Positions 1 through 6,337 of a stretch of 6,696 nt of DNA are shown here, piece by piece; positions within the stretch are counted from its first letter, which is position 1; each line of letters opens with the position of its first letter. Made by a program: the position numbers and the translations under genes. The notes under the pieces are model-generated. The model saw nothing but the letters and a program-made list of their open reading frames with translations, was not told the DNA's origin and searched no databases. The DNA is from JANQLU01 sp964434955 (lineage in GTDB: Bacteria > Planctomycetota > Planctomycetia > Pirellulales > Pirellulaceae), in contig CAYSXI010000237.1 in NCBI GenBank assembly GCA_964434955.1, positions 1 through 6,696 of the forward strand, read 5' to 3'.

Positions 1-1620
1 CAGGACGCGGATCAATGGGCATTCCACGTCGTAACAAACCTTGCTGACTCCACGATTCTCGATATCGGGCCGAATGACATGGCTCACTTGAAGGGTGATG
101 TCCGCGTCTTCACACGCGTATTCGACGAGTTGGTCAAACGGCACATCACGCATGTTTTTTTGTTCGCTGCCTTTTTCGCCGATCAGATCACTTGTCGGGA
201 TGGGGCGGTAACCAAGATATAACTTGGCCAAGTAGTCGAGCCCGTGATTCATCTCCGGCTCTTTCATCGCGTGCGCAAGCATCGTGTCGAAGAGCTTGCC
301 TTTGACATTGATTCCATGCCACTTCAACAGCGAAACATCGTACTTGAGGTTGTGCCCGACTTTTTCAATGTTTTCGTTCTCGAAAATCGGCCGGAATTGC
401 TCGAGTACTTCGCGTGCCTGGTCATCGGACTGGCTGCAATCGACGTAGAAGGCTTCACCCGGTTGGATTGAAAAAGCGATTCCGAGCGGCATGGCTTCGC
501 GCGGATCCATACCGGTCGTTTCCGTATCGAAACAGATCGAGTCCTGGCTCATGAGTTGTTCTATTAGCTTCGCCCGCTCAGCTTCTGTTTTGATTGCCTG
601 GTAGTTCGTTTTCACCGATTCGATGGTTTTTTCCTGAACCGGTTCGTCGAACAACGTGGCCTGAATTTCTTTTTCCCGTTTCTCACGAATGACGGCCGTC
701 CTGGTCGCGGCTGACGAAAACGACTTGCCGAATATTCGTTTTCCCAATGTGTCAAACTCCATCTCCATAAACAACGACTTGAGCTTCTCATTGTCGTGTT
801 TTTGAAGTTTATACTCGGACCAATCGGGATCGACCGGCGCGTCGAGTCGAATGGTGACAAGCTCGCGTGAGAGCCTTGCCATATCGGCATTGTTTTCGAC
901 TTTTTCCTTTTGTTTTCCTTTGAGTTGATCCGTGTTGGCAAGCAATCCTTCAATCGAGTCAAACTTTTCGATTAATTTCTGAGCCGTTTTTTCTCCGACT
1001 CCGGGTACGCCGGGAATGTTGTCACTGGCGTCGCCCATCAGGCCGAGGATATCGATGACCTGGTCGACTCGTTGAATCTTCCATTTCTCAAGTACTTCCG
1101 GGACCCCCATGATTTCGAAATTGGAACCTTGTCTCCCCGGTTTGAATACGAAAATATCGTCCGATACAAGTTGCTGGTAATCTTTGTCGGGGGTCACCAT
1201 CCAGGTTTGAAAGCCATCCTTTTCCGCTTTCTTGGCCAATGTGCCGATGATGTCGTCGGCCTCGAAGCCGGGGGCCCTCAACGTCTTGATATTCAGTGCG
1301 TCCATCAACCGGTCGACGATTGGCAGCTGTTCTGCGATGTCCTCGGGCAATGCGTCGCGCTGCGCCTTGTATTCGGGGAATTTTTCATGCCGTTCCGTGG
1401 GATCCGAAGTGTCAAATGCGATTGCCAGGTGTGTCGGCTCTTGGGTTCGAATCAGATCCAGGATCGTATTGGTCATGCCGAAAACCGCCGATGTACAGGT
1501 TCCCGAGCTGGTGAAACGAGGGCTCCGAATCAAGGCAAAGTGGGCGCGGTAAATGAGCGCCATCGCGTCGAGCAGGTAGAGCCGGTGATTGCTTTCGGAC
1601 AGCGTTTTCTGACGAGCCAT
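1..1620 (-). CDS. polA: DNA polymerase I, N-terminal 540 residues (partial at left edge)
   Basis: DNA polymerase I acts in Okazaki-fragment maturation and repair synthesis. Reading the minus strand from ATG at 1620 gives 540 codons without a stop, running off the window. Residues about 12-290 are the 5' nuclease (FEN-like) domain: D18 in LLDAMALIYRAHFA, AFD around D70, YKAQR at 84-88, the acidic FEADDIIGTLA (E120, D122, D123), TPDKDYQQL (D145, D147), and GDASDNIPGVPGVGEKTA (D197, D200 and the helix-hairpin-helix). Residues about 340-530 are the 3'-5' exonuclease domain with all motifs: DTE (D365, E367), GHNLKYD (D428) and YACEDAD (Y501, D505). These positions match E. coli D355/E357/D424/D501 closely in number and spacing, so proofreading is probably active. 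The polymerase domain is outside the window. No good Shine-Dalgarno precedes the ATG; an in-frame TTG lies four codons upstream (1630-1632), but the conserved N-terminus fits the ATG. The gene is divergent from the DUF2459 gene. Confidence 0.97.
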   Translation of the reverse strand, partial: MARQKTLSESNHRLYLLDAMALIYRAHFALIRSPRFTSSGTCTSAVFGMTNTILDLIRTQEPTHLAIAFDTSDPTERHEKFPEYKAQRDALPEDIAEQLPIVDRLMDALNIKTLRAPGFEADDIIGTLAKKAEKDGFQTWMVTPDKDYQQLVSDDIFVFKPGRQGSNFEIMGVPEVLEKWKIQRVDQVIDILGLMGDASDNIPGVPGVGEKTAQKLIEKFDSIEGLLANTDQLKGKQKEKVENNADMARLSRELVTIRLDAPVDPDWSEYKLQKHDNEKLKSLFMEMEFDTLGKRIFGKSFSSAATRTAVIREKREKEIQATLFDEPVQEKTIESVKTNYQAIKTEAERAKLIEQLMSQDSICFDTETTGMDPREAMPLGIAFSIQPGEAFYVDCSQSDDQAREVLEQFRPIFENENIEKVGHNLKYDVSLLKWHGINVKGKLFDTMLAHAMKEPEMNHGLDYLAKLYLGYRPIPTSDLIGEKGSEQKNMRDVPFDQLVEYACEDADITLQVSHVIRPDIENRGVSKVCYDVECPLIRVL

Positions 1621-1811
1621 AAGACTTTCAAGGTTGGATCATTTTTGCCCAAACAGCATACCGGGATTCAAACTTTGCCTCCACCTCCCCGCTTTTTTGC
1701 CATTTGTAGAAATCCGAGTTTTTGGGTGGAATTTTTCGCTGTCGATTCGGATCGAATTCCTGATAAAACGTTATCTTGCGTTTTGAAAAATTGTAGCTGC
1801 GAGCAAACGCC
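1621..1811. promoter_or_regulatory. Divergent intergenic region between polA and the DUF2459 gene, with two short inverted repeats
   Basis: These 191 bases separate two genes read away from each other, so both promoters should lie here. I could not place a convincing -35/-10 pair for either direction. Two inverted repeats sit close together on the DUF2459 side. ATTCG-GAT-CGAAT (1745-1757) has 5-bp arms and a 3-nt spacer. GATAA-AACG-TTATC (1762-1775) has 5-bp arms and a 4-nt spacer. They end 37 bp before the DUF2459 ATG, a plausible operator position, but arms this short can occur by chance. Confidence 0.35.
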
Positions 1812-2531
1812 ATGTCGAAACTGACCCAATGCCTGAAGTGGACGATTCGTCGCTCAATCCAATGCGGCAAGGTGATTCTCACATTACTTTTTGTTTACGT
1901 AACCGTGTTGATGATTGGGTTGATTCCCGTCAATCGAGATTTTCAGCCGGCACCGGAAAACGGAATCGAAATTTACGTGGTTTCGAATGACGTTCACGCC
2001 GAGTTGATTCTTCCAAATCAGGAGGCATCCCGGTGGCATTCATTTCTTGAAGGTTCGGCAATCGAAGGTCAGCTAAACGACGCGGAGTTTCTTGCTTTTG
2101 GCTGGGGAGATCGAGCATTCTTCGTCGATACGCCCACCTGGTCCGATTTCAAATCAACCACGGCACTCAACGCGTTGTTTTTGCCCTCGCAAACGGCCGT
2201 CCATGTCAGTGCTCTAACGAACGCCACCGAGATTTGGCCAAATGCCCGGAAGGTGCGTGTATCTCCGAAACAGTTTCAGGCGATTGTGGGGTACATCAAG
2301 CAATCCTTTGAGACGTCCGCCGATCGGCCCGAGGAGATTATTGGCGCTTGCTACAACGACAATGATGCGTTTTTCGAAGGAGCCGGAAATTATCACTTCT
2401 TTAATACATGCAATAGTTGGGTGGGACGTGGACTGAAAAAAGGAGGTGTCACCGTCGGGCAATTCACTCCTTTGCCTAAAACCGTGTTCTTGTATTTGCC
2501 CGATGAAAAAGATGTTGGACCGGGACAATAG
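1812..2531 (+). CDS. Membrane-anchored DUF2459 (TIGR02117-like) protein
   Basis: Protein of 239 residues and unknown function. A basic N-terminus is followed by one hydrophobic segment at about residues 20-38 (VILTLLFVYVTVLMIGLI), so it is probably anchored in the membrane with the rest outside the cytoplasm. The remainder matches the DUF2459 pattern as I recall it: IYVVSNDVHAELILP (52-68), FGWGDRAFFVDTPTW (96-110), NDNDAFFEG (182-190) and FNTCNSWVGRGLKKGG (197-212). H62 followed much later by C200 resembles the His-before-Cys order of circularly permuted NlpC/P60 (papain-like) enzymes, so a cysteine hydrolase or amidase role is possible; this is inference. The length is normal for the family. 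The ATG has only a weak upstream purine run. The DUF1080 gene follows 86 bp downstream on the same strand and could be cotranscribed. Confidence 0.85.
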   Translation: MSKLTQCLKWTIRRSIQCGKVILTLLFVYVTVLMIGLIPVNRDFQPAPENGIEIYVVSNDVHAELILPNQEASRWHSFLEGSAIEGQLNDAEFLAFGWGDRAFFVDTPTWSDFKSTTALNALFLPSQTAVHVSALTNATEIWPNARKVRVSPKQFQAIVGYIKQSFETSADRPEEIIGACYNDNDAFFEGAGNYHFFNTCNSWVGRGLKKGGVTVGQFTPLPKTVFLYLPDEKDVGPGQ

Positions 2532-2607
2532 CCGGAACGGATTCCGATCGGGTGGGTCGATAACAAGGAATTGGTTATTGGAGTAAAATAGAGCATTCCA
2601 ATTCGCT

Positions 2608-2611
2608 GGAG
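2608..2611 (+). promoter_or_regulatory. Shine-Dalgarno of the tandem-DUF1080 gene
   Basis: GGAG ends 6 bases before the ATG at 2618 and lies within the purine-rich stretch GGAGACAGGA. It supports this start, which also begins a good signal peptide. Confidence 0.6.
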
Positions 2612-2617
2612 ACAGGA

Positions 2618-3862
2618 ATGCGTTTGACGAGCCTTTTGAGTTTTGTTCTTGGGTTGATTCTTCTTGTGAATCCGAGTTGCGTCGATGCCTGGCAGGCAAG
2701 CGGCAACGAAACCCGCGTTGCGAAAATTATTCGTCCGGCCGGACTTTCAGAAGAGGAGGTCGCGGAAGGATGGATTGCGCTTTACGACGACTCGACAAAG
2801 TTTGGCTGGAAACCTGAGGCCAAAGTCAACTGGAAGTTTGAGAACGGCGTCATCTCGGCCGACGAAGGCGAAGTCGGTTTGTTGAGAACGACGAGCCAGT
2901 TTGACAACTTCATTTTGAGACTTGAGTATCGGGCGGAAAAAAGCACGAACAGCGGCGTATTCATTCGGACAAGTCCCAAGCCCATGAATCCAGAAGGCGA
3001 TTGCTACGAAATCAACATCGCGCCTGCCGACAATCCTTTTCCAACCGGCTCACTGGTAGCGCGGAAAAAAGCCACGGATCGTCGGGCCGCCCAGGACTGG
3101 GAAGAGTTGGAAATCGTCGCCGACGGAAAGAATGTTACCGTGAAGCGAAATGGTGATACGGTTTGTGAATACGAGGATAAGAGTCCTTTGGGACGTGGCT
3201 ACATTGGACTGCAACACAATTCGGGCAAAATCGAGTTCCGGAAAATTCGTCTCAAACCGCTTGGGCTCAATCGCCTGTTCAACGAGAAAAATCTCGATGG
3301 CTGGAAATCCTATCCCGAAATGAGATCGAAATTTGAAGCTCGGGATGGATTGTTGCAGGTGCGAGATGGGGTCGGGCAACTGGAGACTCGAGATTCCTTC
3401 GCGGATTTTGTTTTTCAAATCGCCTGTCGAACGAATGACCAGGGTCTGAATTCCGGGATCTTTTATCGGTGTATTCCCGGTGAGAAAATGAATGGCTACG
3501 AAAGTCAGATTCAAAACGCGATCAAGAACGATGACGCCAAGCTCCCGGTCGATTGTGGCACCGGCGGTATTTTTCGGCGGCAAAATGCCCGACGTGTCAA
3601 TGCTCGAGACGAAGAGTGGTTCTACAAAACGATCATTGCGGTCGGACCGCATGTGTCGGTTTGGGTGAACGGTCTACAAGTTTGCGATTGGGCGGACAAG
3701 CGAAAGAGAGACAAGAATCCCCGACGAGGACTGCGATTGGAGGCCGGAACGATCATGATTCAAGGCCACGATCCGACGACGGACCTGTCGTTCAAGAATA
3801 TCGCAGCTGCCGAGTTGGACGCCCGCAGGCCCAACAAAAAGATCCCTCGAAAGCCCCGTTAA
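2618..3862 (+). CDS. Secreted protein with two tandem DUF1080 (3-keto-disaccharide hydrolase-type) domains
   Basis: Protein of 414 residues. Residues 1-24 form a signal peptide (hydrophobic LLSFVLGLILLV, likely cleavage after VDA), so it is exported; the region before C21 is not a good lipobox. Domain 1 (about 48-212) has the family features: GWIALYDDS, a W-x-F-E-N-G-V-I strand, LEYRAEKSTNSGVFIR, DCYEINI (129-134), WEELEIVADG, and RGYIGLQHNSGKIEFRKIRLKPL. Domain 2 (about 217-400) repeats the plan: LFNEKNLDGWK, FEARDGLLQV, LNSGIFYR, GYESQI (293-298), an HVSVWVNGLQVCDW strand and IMIQGHDPTTDLSFKNI. DUF1080 is a concanavalin-like beta-sandwich; some members hydrolyse 3-keto-glycosides, and the family is expanded in planctomycetes. 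A role in sugar or polysaccharide use outside the cytoplasm follows from the family; the substrate cannot be read from the sequence. The basic C-terminal tail (about 403-414) is unusual. The gene converges on ispH. Confidence 0.9.
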   Translation: MRLTSLLSFVLGLILLVNPSCVDAWQASGNETRVAKIIRPAGLSEEEVAEGWIALYDDSTKFGWKPEAKVNWKFENGVISADEGEVGLLRTTSQFDNFILRLEYRAEKSTNSGVFIRTSPKPMNPEGDCYEINIAPADNPFPTGSLVARKKATDRRAAQDWEELEIVADGKNVTVKRNGDTVCEYEDKSPLGRGYIGLQHNSGKIEFRKIRLKPLGLNRLFNEKNLDGWKSYPEMRSKFEARDGLLQVRDGVGQLETRDSFADFVFQIACRTNDQGLNSGIFYRCIPGEKMNGYESQIQNAIKNDDAKLPVDCGTGGIFRRQNARRVNARDEEWFYKTIIAVGPHVSVWVNGLQVCDWADKRKRDKNPRRGLRLEAGTIMIQGHDPTTDLSFKNIAAAELDARRPNKKIPRKPR

Positions 3863-3894
3863 AGCCGTCGGGTATCAATGCCATTTGGCAACCA

Positions 3895-4830
3895 CTACTT
3901 CGGTTGCAACGCTCGCAACACCTTGGGCAATGGGAAATGCACTTCTTCCGTCCGGATGACGCGCGGTTCCACTTTTGCATCAAACTTGTCGACCAGGAGA
4001 TCGATGCATTGGTTAACCACGGTTTCTGGAGCACTGGCTCCCGCTGTCATGAGAACCGTGTGATCGGGTGAGAACCATTCGAGATTGATATCTTGTGGTC
4101 CGTCAATCAAGTGCGAATCGATTCCGTTTTCCATGGCCAGTTCACGCAGGCGCTGACTGTTGGAGCTGTTCTGGGAACCGAGAACTAGACAAATATTTGC
4201 TTCGGGTGCAAGGATGCGAACGGCTTCCTGTCGATTTTGAGTCGCGTAACAAATGTCGTCTTTCGGAGGATTGTGGAGATTCGGAAAACGCTGCCGCAAC
4301 CGGTTGATGATTCGGTTGGCATCATCCACCGATAGAGTGGTCTGCGTCAGATAAGCGACTTTGGCATCATCGGCGATTTCAAGCTTGTCGACGTCTTCTT
4401 CTGTTTCAACAAGAATCATCGAATTGGGGGCTTCGCCCATCGTACCGAGGACTTCGTCATGCCCTTCATGGCCGATCAGAAAAATGGTGTATCCCTCGCG
4501 AGCAAACTTGATTGCTTCCAAGTGGACCTTCGTCACCAACGGACAGGTAGCATCGATTGCGTTCAGATTTCTCTGCTTCGCGATGTTTCGAATTTCCGGT
4601 GAGACCCCATGCGCGCTAAAAAGCAGATTCGAACCCTCGGGGACTTCCTCGAGGTCATCCACGAAAACCGCGCCTTTGTCGCGGAATGATTCCACGACGT
4701 ATTTGTTGTGGACGATCTCGTGATAAACGTAGATGGGTTGCCCGAGTGCCCTGAGCGCCAGGTCGAGACTTTCGATGGCCATGTTAACGCCGGCACAAAA
4801 GCCCCGAGGACTTGCCAAAATAATTTTCAT
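3895..4830 (-). CDS. ispH: 4-hydroxy-3-methylbut-2-enyl diphosphate reductase (LytB/IspH)
   Basis: Cytoplasmic Fe-S enzyme of 311 residues that reduces HMBPP to IPP and DMAPP, the last step of the MEP isoprenoid pathway. Diagnostic motifs are all present: SPRGFCAGV with cluster ligand C12, HEIVHNKYVV with H41, SAHGVSP with H74, DATCPLVTKVH with C96, GHEGHDEVLGTMGE with H124 and catalytic E126, LTQTTLSVDD (161-170), DDICYATQNRQ with C194, LGSQNSSNSQRL (S222, S223, N224) and TAGASAPE with S266. The three cysteines and the active-site His/Glu/Ser-x-Asn set match the family, and length is typical. The start is fixed by MKIILASPRGFCAG and a strong Shine-Dalgarno. It stands as a single gene on its strand here, divergent from the squalene/phytoene-synthase-like gene (152 bp between starts) and convergent with the DUF1080 gene (32 bp between stops). 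It presumably supplies precursors for that synthase's pathway; this link is inferred from position. Confidence 0.97.
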   Translation of the reverse strand: MKIILASPRGFCAGVNMAIESLDLALRALGQPIYVYHEIVHNKYVVESFRDKGAVFVDDLEEVPEGSNLLFSAHGVSPEIRNIAKQRNLNAIDATCPLVTKVHLEAIKFAREGYTIFLIGHEGHDEVLGTMGEAPNSMILVETEEDVDKLEIADDAKVAYLTQTTLSVDDANRIINRLRQRFPNLHNPPKDDICYATQNRQEAVRILAPEANICLVLGSQNSSNSQRLRELAMENGIDSHLIDGPQDINLEWFSPDHTVLMTAGASAPETVVNQCIDLLVDKFDAKVEPRVIRTEEVHFPLPKVLRALQPK

Positions 4831-4836
4831 GCGAAT

Positions 4837-4842
4837 CTCCTT
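4837..4842 (-). promoter_or_regulatory. Shine-Dalgarno of ispH
   Basis: On the minus strand AAGGAG lies 6 bases before the ispH ATG (4830), inside the longer purine run GGAGAAGGAGA. This is the strongest ribosome binding site in the window. Confidence 0.75.
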
Positions 4843-4918
4843 CTCCTGTCCATCTTAACTAACTGTCCCATCCGCTGGCAGGTAACTTGAATTCGACGTG
4901 AAAAATCCTCGGGCCAAT

Positions 4919-4946
4919 TTGGAATCCGGATTTTTTCGGTTATCTT
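4919..4946 (+). promoter_or_regulatory. Possible sigma70-type promoter for the squalene/phytoene-synthase-like gene
   Basis: TTGGAA (4919-4924) and TATCTT (4941-4946) are separated by 16 bases and each matches 4 of 6 consensus positions. The -10-like element ends 36 bp before the ATG at 4983. A perfect palindrome AATCCGGATT (4923-4932) overlaps the -35 end. The position is sensible, but the match is only moderate. Confidence 0.3.
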
Positions 4947-4982
4947 CAAGGGATTCTGTCAACGGAACACAGGCGAGCAAAA

Positions 4983-5919
4983 ATGATTCAGGCGGAATCC
5001 ACCGAAACCTATTTGAAGCCCACGGAAAAAACGGTCCTCAAGGGGTACCAACAGTGTCGCGATTTTGTTCGCGAAAATTTTGATGAATTCAAATGGGCGT
5101 TCTCCAACTTGTCCGGGCATCAAAAGTACGGCGTCTGGGCAATCTTGACATTTTCCGGTCGCTGCTGGCAGCTGTTAAATTTGGATCAGGGTTCGAAGGA
5201 AGCGGCTGAGATCCAGAATGAATGGCGCGACGAAAATCGTGACTGGTTCAACGGAAAGTACCGCTCGGCAAAGCTAGTCGCACTTCTCGATACGTTTCAC
5301 AAGTTTCGACTCGATCGCAAGTATCTGGTCAACATGCTGGAAGGTGTGGAGTATTGGCTGTCTCGTCGGGAGTTCAAGACGCTGGATGAGCTGCAAGAAT
5401 TCGCGAGACTCATTGGTGGGCCCGTTATTCAGGCAATCGGCCAGATCGTCGAATACGATCATGGCGACGTTGAGTCAAATGAACGCCGGGCTGAGCAAAT
5501 CGGACAGGCCATTGCCGTTTCCCAAATGCTCAGTCGAACCGCAAGCAACGTCAAACGGGGGCGTGTCTTTTTCCCAACCGAGCTGTTAACGGAATATGAC
5601 TGCCGGGTGAGTGATCTTTGTCTGGGACGCGGAGGCCCCGGTTTCGATCGGATGGTTCAGGTCATTGCCGATCAGGCGCGTTCTGATCTATTGGAAGGTG
5701 CCCATTTGCTTGGTGATTTATCGTTCGATGGCCAGCGCGTGATGAAGNNNNNNNNNNNNNNCATTGACTTTGCGCGTGCTGGACGTGATCCGTGAGAGTC
5801 CGGAGTCGGTCCTGGAACGACGTGTTCAATTTTCCTTGATGGAGCAGTTCCGGTTTCAGTTGAAGCACATCTTGGGCATGGAAGGTACCAAGGAACTGGA
5901 AAAGTTCGTGCATCATTAG
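4983..5919 (+). CDS. Squalene/phytoene synthase family protein lacking the DxxxD motifs (contains assembly gap)
   Basis: About 312 residues, normal for the trans-isoprenyl head-to-head synthase family (squalene or phytoene synthase, HpnC/HpnD). Residues 1-255 are read directly. After the 14-N gap the family-like sequence continues in another frame from 5764 (LTLRVLDVIRESPESVLERR...) for 51 codons to TAG at 5917-5919. Family pattern: YQQCRDFVRENFDEF then HQKYGVWAIL (46-55), MLEGVEYWL (118-126), LDELQEFARLIGGPVIQAIGQ (134-154), AEQIGQAIAVSQML (170-183) and GRVFFPTELL (193-202). Aligned by eye to canonical synthases, the first DxxxD falls at W62 and N66 and the second at R185 and N189, so all four Mg2+-binding aspartates seem replaced. 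The product may therefore be a non-catalytic partner or have altered chemistry. There is no signal peptide or membrane anchor. The ATG has a weak upstream AGGCGAG. Divergent from ispH, which fits isoprenoid metabolism. Family confidence is good; exact function is unknown. Confidence 0.78.
5748..5761. other. Assembly gap (14 Ns) inside the synthase-like gene
   Basis: Fourteen unknown bases. The frame upstream ends cleanly at 5747, and the frame that continues the protein resumes at TTG 5764. The stated gap length leaves 16 bases between them, which breaks the frame; a true length one base shorter or two longer would restore it. The apparent stop at 5793-5795 is therefore most likely an artefact of gap size. 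Confidence 0.95.
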
Positions 5920-5955
5920 GCCTTGGTAGCTGCAAATGGAATTGCGATACGTGAA

Positions 5956-5967
5956 TGCAACGTTGCA
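5956..5967. repeat. Perfect 12-bp palindrome
   Basis: TGCAACGTTGCA is a perfect palindrome 37 bp after the synthase-like stop codon. It lacks a loop and a T-tract, so it is a poor terminator. It could be a protein-binding site or chance. Confidence 0.4.
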
Positions 5968-6007
5968 CCCACCCAGGAAATCTACGCGTTCCCACCCCAA
6001 TCCAGCA

Positions 6008-6026
6008 CCCCACCCGGTTCCCACCC
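6008..6026 (-). other. Predicted G-quadruplex motif on the minus strand
   Basis: Read on the minus strand this is GGG-T-GGG-AACC-GGG-T-GGGG, with four G-tracts and loops of 1, 4 and 1 bases, which fits the standard quadruplex pattern. Further GGGTGGG-type pairs lie at 5991-5998 and 5968-5974, making eight G-tracts in about 59 bases. The motif overlaps the first three bases of repeat block A. Confidence 0.6.
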
Positions 6027-6052
6027 ATACAAGCACGAAGCGCAAGCGAGTG
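6024..6052 (+). repeat. 29-bp repeat unit 1
   Basis: Starts CCCATACAAGC and ends with the shared core. It differs from units 2 and 3 by A instead of G in CAAGC. Confidence 0.9.
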
Positions 6053-6094
6053 TATAACGCGCACCATTCGATCCAAAGCGCGTTTCACCTTGCA

Positions 6095-6123
6095 CCCATA
6101 CGAGCACGAAGCGCAAGCGAGTG
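6095..6123 (+). repeat. 29-bp repeat unit 2
   Basis: Starts CCCATACGAGC; identical to unit 3. It begins 71 bp after unit 1. Confidence 0.9.
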
Positions 6124-6237
6124 GTTCCGAGCGTGGCGTGCAAACCGGAAGCATGATACTCGGCACAGATGGGACTCGTCCTGTCTTCCGAATCGAGCGT
6201 TCCCTACCCGCGTGAACGAATCTGAACGGTCGCAGAT

Positions 6238-6266
6238 CCCATACGAGCACGAAGCGCAAGCGAGTG
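6238..6266 (+). repeat. 29-bp repeat unit 3
   Basis: Starts CCCATACGAGC; identical to unit 2. It begins 143 bp after unit 2, twice the 71-bp in-block phase plus one. Confidence 0.9.
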
Positions 6267-6308
6267 TATAACGCGCACCAGTCGATCCAAAGCGCATTTC
6301 ACCTTGCA

Positions 6309-6337
6309 CCCGTACAAGCACGAAGCGCAAGCGAGTG
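6309..6337 (+). repeat. 29-bp repeat unit 4
   Basis: Starts CCCGTACAAGC, carrying the CAAGC variant of unit 1 plus one extra change (A to G). It begins 71 bp after unit 3. Confidence 0.9.

Larger units (their letters stand above)
6024..6127 (+). repeat. Repeat block A (104 bp): two planctomycete-type 29-bp units with a 42-bp spacer
   Basis: The block contains 29-bp units at 6024-6052 and 6095-6123, both ending in the core ACGAAGCGCAAGCGAGTG, with 42 bases between them and a shared GTTC tail. It is matched by block B 214 bp downstream with five differences in 104 positions by eye. I recall this core as a dispersed intergenic repeat in Pirellulaceae genomes; its function is unknown. Confidence 0.92.

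Noticed and set aside
1072..1824. A 250-codon plus-strand frame opposite polA
   Set aside because: It lies antisense to the highly conserved 5' nuclease domain of Pol I and runs into the start of the next gene; its protein shows no recognisable pattern.
1628..1882. An 84-codon minus-strand frame upstream of polA
   Set aside because: It overlaps the start of the DUF2459 gene and would end just before the polA ATG; its composition looks like translated intergenic sequence. A leader peptide was considered, but nothing supports it.
2533..2546. CGGAA-CGGA-TTCCG hairpin just after the DUF2459 gene as a terminator
   Set aside because: The stem is 5 bp and not followed by a T-tract; readthrough into the DUF1080 gene seems as likely.
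2214..2699. A 161-codon minus-strand frame across the DUF2459/DUF1080 junction
   Set aside because: It overlaps the conserved C-terminal half of DUF2459 and the signal peptide of the DUF1080 protein, both of which are well supported.
3050..3652. A 200-codon minus-strand frame opposite the DUF1080 gene
   Set aside because: The plus strand encodes two clear conserved domains over the same bases; the antisense protein is low in recognisable motifs and has no good start site.
3879..3890. TGCC-ATTT-GGCA hairpin between the convergent DUF1080 and ispH genes as a bidirectional terminator
   Set aside because: The stem is only 4 bp with no T-run on either side, too weak to call.
5936..6330. Several small open frames on both strands in the repeat region
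   Set aside because: Their translations are dominated by the repeat (HEAQAS, ARSASE, LACASC), they overlap each other in all frames, and the repeat copies are 214 bp apart, which does not keep one frame.
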